NCBI RefSeq assembly: GCF_001418475.1
Contig: NZ_LIQX01000031.1
Coordinates: 1 to 34,386, forward strand
Source of the DNA: Streptomyces ossamyceticus
GTDB taxonomy: Bacteria > Actinomycetota > Actinomycetes > Streptomycetales > Streptomycetaceae
Length of the DNA: 34,386 nucleotides
Direction of reading: 5' to 3'
This document shows positions 31,467 through 34,386 of the stretch, piece by piece (the stretch's first letter is position 1; each line of letters starts with the position of its first letter). The notes under the pieces are model-generated. The model ran no database searches, was not told the DNA's origin, and saw only the letters and a list, made by a program, of their open reading frames with translations. The translations under genes were made by a program, and so were the position numbers.

Positions 31467-31526
31467 CGCAACCTTTCGAAAGCAACTACCGTTGTGCTGC
31501 ACGGGAGACCATCGAGAGGGGCCGAC

Positions 31527-32303
31527 GTGACCACGACCGCAGACAGCGCCACCATCACTGCCCAGGACCGCTCCCAGGGCCGACTCGAGCCGGTGCACGC
31601 GATGAACGAAGTTCCGAACCATGAAGGGCCGAAGCGGGCCCTGCCCGGCCGACCTCCAGGCATCAGGGCGGACAGCTCCGGACTGACCGACCGGCAGCGC
31701 CGGGTGATCGAGGTCATCAGGGATTCCGTGCAGCGACGCGGATACCCGCCGTCGATGCGGGAGATCGGTCAGGCGGTCGGCCTGTCGAGCACGTCGTCCG
31801 TGGCGCACCAGCTGATGGCCCTGGAGCGCAAGGGCTTCCTGCGCCGCGATCCGCACCGCCCTCGTGCCTACGAGGTCCGCGGCTCGGACCAGGCGGCGGC
31901 GCAGCCGACCGACACCGCCGGCAAGCCCGCCGCGTCATATGTGCCGCTTGTCGGCCGGATCGCGGCCGGTGGCCCGATCCTGGCGGAGGAGTCGGTCGAG
32001 GACGTGTTCCCGCTCCCGCGCCAGCTGGTCGGTGACGGCGAGCTGTTCGTCCTGAAGGTCGTGGGTGACTCCATGATCGAGGCCGCGATCTGTGACGGCG
32101 ACTGGGTGACGGTCCGCCGCCAGCCGGTCGCCGAGAACGGCGACATCGTGGCCGCCATGCTGGACGGCGAAGCCACGGTCAAGCGCTTCAAGCGCGAGGA
32201 CGGCCATGTGTGGCTGCTGCCGCACAACGCCGCCTACGAGCCCATCCCGGGTGACGACGCGACCATCCTCGGCAAGGTGGTGGCGGTCCTGCGCCGCGTC
32301 TGA
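31527..32303 (+). CDS. lexA: LexA repressor, SOS regulator
   Basis: 258 aa from the GTG at 31527 (GAGAGGGG 6 nt upstream). Residues 52-118 are the winged helix-turn-helix DNA-binding domain ([20 protein letters not shown], then [20 protein letters not shown]). The self-cleavage site is Ala147-Gly148 in GRIAAGGPI. The catalytic dyad is Ser182 (VVGDSMIEA) and Lys219 (GEATVKRF). The first 50 residues form a non-conserved extension, a common trait in streptomycetes. An internal Met (residue 26) is a possible alternative start. RecA filaments trigger its cleavage after DNA damage, which relieves repression of repair genes. It is divergent from nrdR. Confidence 0.97.
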   Translation: MTTTADSATITAQDRSQGRLEPVHAMNEVPNHEGPKRALPGRPPGIRADSSGLTDRQRRVIEVIRDSVQRRGYPPSMREIGQAVGLSSTSSVAHQLMALERKGFLRRDPHRPRAYEVRGSDQAAAQPTDTAGKPAASYVPLVGRIAAGGPILAEESVEDVFPLPRQLVGDGELFVLKVVGDSMIEAAICDGDWVTVRRQPVAENGDIVAAMLDGEATVKRFKREDGHVWLLPHNAAYEPIPGDDATILGKVVAVLRRV

Positions 32304-32397
32304 CCCTCGTGGCGGACGGCCTCCCGTGCCGGTCCGCGCCCCTGATCCGGGCCCCGGAATCCACTGCGCCGGTTCCGGGGTCCTGGGCTTTCCGTGC

Positions 32398-32433
32398 CCG
32401 GTGGCCCGCCCCCTGTCGGGGGCGGGCCACCGG
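32398..32433. terminator. Bidirectional terminator, lexA / dinG-like
   Basis: A perfect 16-bp stem (32398-32413 with 32418-32433) closes on the tetraloop TGTC. It lies between the lexA stop and the stop of the convergent helicase gene. Confidence 0.92.
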
Positions 32434-32438
32434 CATTT

Positions 32439-34386
32439 CTACGCCTCTTCGAGGGCCTTCGCCGCCTGGTCGATCGCCGCGAGCGACTTCCGCACCTGGT
32501 TACGGTCCGTGGTGTACCAGAAGTCGGGCAGTGACGCCTTCAGATAGCTGCCGTACCGGGCTGTGGCCAGCCTCTGGTCGAGGACGGCGACGACGCCCCG
32601 GTCGCCCTGCGCCCGCACGAGGCGGCCGGCGCCCTGGGCCATCAACAGGGCCGCGTGGGTGGCCGCCACCGCCATGAAGCCGTTGCCGCCCGCCTCCTCG
32701 ACGGCCTTCTGGCGGGCACTCATCAGCGGATCGTCGGGGCGCGGGAACGGGATCTTGTCCATGACGACCAGCTGGCAGCTGGGGCCCGGCACGTCGACGC
32801 CCTGCCAGAGCGACAGCGTGCCGAACAGACAGGTCTTCGGATCGGCCGCGAAGCCCTTGATCAGCTCGCCCAGCGTCTCCTCGCCCTGGAGGAGGATCGG
32901 GAACTCCGGGATGCGGGCCCGCAGGTCCTCCGCCGCCAGTTGGGCCGCCCGCATCGACGAGAACAGGCCGAGTGTCCGGCCGCCGGCCGCCTGGATCAGT
33001 TCCGTCAGCTCGTCCAGCATGTCCGCCCGGTCGCCGTCCCTGGCGGGACGCGACAGATGCTTGGCGACATAGAGGATGCCCTGCTTCGGGTAGTCGAACG
33101 GCGAGCCGACATCGACGCCCTTCCACTGCGGGACGTCGTCCCCCTCGGTGCCCTCGGGCGCCAGGCCCAGGGACGCCCCCACGCCGTTGAAGTCGCCGCC
33201 CAGCTTCAGTGTGGCCGAGGTCAGGGTGACGGAACGGTCCGCGAAGAGCTTCTCCCTGAGGAGGCCCGACACGGACATGGGGGCCACGCGCAGGGAGGCG
33301 CCGAAGCGGTCGTGCCGCTCGTACCAGACGACGTCCCACTCGGAGCCGTTGCTGATCCGCTCAGCGACCTCGTGCACGTTCTCCACGGCGGCCAGGGCCT
33401 GTTTGCGGACGGCGTCCTCGTCCTGGACGGACTTGTCACGGGTGGTGCCGATCGCGGTGATCACCGTGCGGGCGGCGTCGCGCAGCGCCATCAACGCGTA
33501 CGCCAGGTCCTCGGGGATCTCCTCCAGGCGCCCGGGCAGGGCCAGCTCCATCAGCCGCTCGAAGCCCTCGGCGGCGGTCTGGAGCTGGTCGGCGGCCTTC
33601 TCGTTGACGAGTTTCGCCGCTCGCCTCACCGCGCGGTTGACCTGGCCGGGGGTCAGCTCGCCCGTGGCCACGCCGGTCACCCGCGAGACCAGTTCGTGGG
33701 CCTCGTCGACGATCAGCACCTCGTGCTGCGGGAGCACCGGGGCGCCCTCGATGGCGTCGATCGCGAGCAGGGCGTGGTTGGTGACGACGACCTCGGCGAG
33801 CTTGGCGCGTTCCCGGGCCATCTCGGCGAAGCACTCGGCGCCGTACGCGCACTTCGAGGCGCCGAGGCACTCCCGCGACGACACGGACACCTGGGACCAT
33901 GCGCGGTCGGACACTCCGGGGGTGAGGTCGTCCCGGTCGCCGGTCTCGGTCTCCTGCGACCAGTCACGCAACCGCAGCAGGTCCTGGCCCAGTTTGCTGG
34001 AGGGGGCGGCCGCCTCGAACTGGTCGAAGAGGCCGTCCTCCTCGTCCTGGGGCACGCCCTCGTTGAGGCGGTGCAGACACAGGTAGTTCGACCGGCCCTT
34101 GAGCATCGCGAACTCGGGGCGGCGGCGCAGCAGCGGGTGGAGCGCGTCGACCGTTCTCGGCAGGTCCCGCTCCACGAGCTGCCGCTGCAGGGCCAGGGTC
34201 GCCGTGGCCACGACGACGCGCTCTCCCTGCGCGAGGGCGGGCACGAGGTAGCCCAGCGACTTACCGGTGCCGGTGCCCGCCTGGACCAGCAGATGGGAGC
34301 CGTCGTCGATCGCCTCCGCGACGGCTTCGGCCATGGTCACCTGGCCGGGGCGCTCCATGCCGCCGACGGCGGTGACGGCGGCGTGC
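32439..34386 (-). CDS. dinG: DinG/XPD-type Fe-S helicase (5' end beyond the right edge)
   Basis: 649 codons are present. The reading frame continues through the right edge (HAAVTAVGG before MERPGQV), so the real start is outside the window. Motifs: Walker A QAGTGTGKSLGYL; ATATLALQRQL; four Fe-S cluster cysteines (NYLCLH, SRECLG, SKCAYG, AECFAE); Walker B IVDEAHELVSR; VTSATL-like TLTSATLKLGG; C-terminal LWQGVDVPG and QGAGRLVRAQGDRG. These are 5'-3' superfamily 2 helicases that act on repair intermediates and R-loops. It is convergent with lexA and is commonly found at this place in streptomycetes. Confidence 0.95.
   Translation of the reverse strand, partial: HAAVTAVGGMERPGQVTMAEAVAEAIDDGSHLLVQAGTGTGKSLGYLVPALAQGERVVVATATLALQRQLVERDLPRTVDALHPLLRRRPEFAMLKGRSNYLCLHRLNEGVPQDEEDGLFDQFEAAAPSSKLGQDLLRLRDWSQETETGDRDDLTPGVSDRAWSQVSVSSRECLGASKCAYGAECFAEMARERAKLAEVVVTNHALLAIDAIEGAPVLPQHEVLIVDEAHELVSRVTGVATGELTPGQVNRAVRRAAKLVNEKAADQLQTAAEGFERLMELALPGRLEEIPEDLAYALMALRDAARTVITAIGTTRDKSVQDEDAVRKQALAAVENVHEVAERISNGSEWDVVWYERHDRFGASLRVAPMSVSGLLREKLFADRSVTLTSATLKLGGDFNGVGASLGLAPEGTEGDDVPQWKGVDVGSPFDYPKQGILYVAKHLSRPARDGDRADMLDELTELIQAAGGRTLGLFSSMRAAQLAAEDLRARIPEFPILLQGEETLGELIKGFAADPKTCLFGTLSLWQGVDVPGPSCQLVVMDKIPFPRPDDPLMSARQKAVEEAGGNGFMAVAATHAALLMAQGAGRLVRAQGDRGVVAVLDQRLATARYGSYLKASLPDFWYTTDRNQVRKSLAAIDQAAKALEEA

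Larger units (their letters stand above)
30969..31526. other. nrdR-lexA divergent regulatory region
   Basis: This 558-bp gap carries no gene that I can support. It holds the NrdR-box-like palindrome, the LexA SOS box and the two divergent promoters. No cobalamin riboswitch fold or B12-box was recognised. Confidence 0.6.

Noticed and set aside
30246..31526. Cobalamin riboswitch upstream of nrdR-nrdJ
   Set aside because: No B12-box or matching fold could be recognised. In streptomycetes such a switch is associated with the class I operon, and an NrdR-type box is present here instead.

Overview
The window is high-GC actinobacterial DNA and almost certainly from a Streptomyces species: third codon positions are nearly all G or C, GTG and TTG starts are frequent, and the right half carries a block familiar from Streptomyces chromosomes (rnhB, a DUF4173 membrane protein, an ADP-ribosylglycohydrolase, a TerD protein, nrdJ-nrdR, lexA, dinG). 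The left 14.5 kb is an accessory, specialised-metabolism-like region lying directly against recQ, the left edge of that conserved block.

Left part (1-8.9 kb). A leftward gene train runs from about 5.74 kb: a hydroxyacid-oxoacid transhydrogenase-like iron alcohol dehydrogenase, an aldehyde dehydrogenase, a small LuxR-type regulator, a GlxA/AraC-type regulator, aspartate-semialdehyde dehydrogenase (asd) and the first codons of an aspartate kinase that overlaps asd. Diverging from it are an MFS exporter and an ATP-grasp amino-acid-ligase-like enzyme. This looks like a dedicated aspartate-semialdehyde supply with aldehyde redox enzymes, ligation and export.

Centre (9.0-14.4 kb). An M14-like (DUF2817) metallo-carboxypeptidase converges on the ATP-grasp gene. 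Next to it is a compact leftward operon: a NicX/M29-like metalloprotein with intact HHD ligands (A), an 18-codon gene with a near-perfect ribosome binding site (peptide MKKIKVQKNRNYLGTLLG), a perfect 14-bp hairpin, a paralogue of A that has lost its metal ligands (B), a heme-oxygenase-like (PqqC/CADD-type) putative diiron oxidase, and a GNAT-like protein. Layout and content suggest an undescribed ribosomally encoded peptide-modifying system built around the single Tyr of the peptide. An inverted repeat of the type AGGAC-N4-GTCC occurs twice upstream of the transhydrogenase operon and once upstream of the peptide operon, which suggests that one regulator controls both as a single pathway.

Right part (14.5-34.4 kb). 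This is mostly housekeeping: a RecQ helicase with a C-terminal phosphoribosyltransferase-like domain, a degenerate RadC/JAB-like protein, a protein with a stand-alone UvrD-C-like segment, RNase HII, a TetR repressor with twin perfect operators divergent from a 14-TM-type drug exporter, a DUF4173 membrane protein, an ADP-ribosylglycohydrolase and histidine phosphatase pair, a duplicated ABM-like protein, a TerD-family protein, the class II ribonucleotide reductase nrdJ with its regulator nrdR, lexA with an SOS box, and the 5'-truncated DinG-type Fe-S helicase. No tRNA, rRNA, IS element or CRISPR array was seen.
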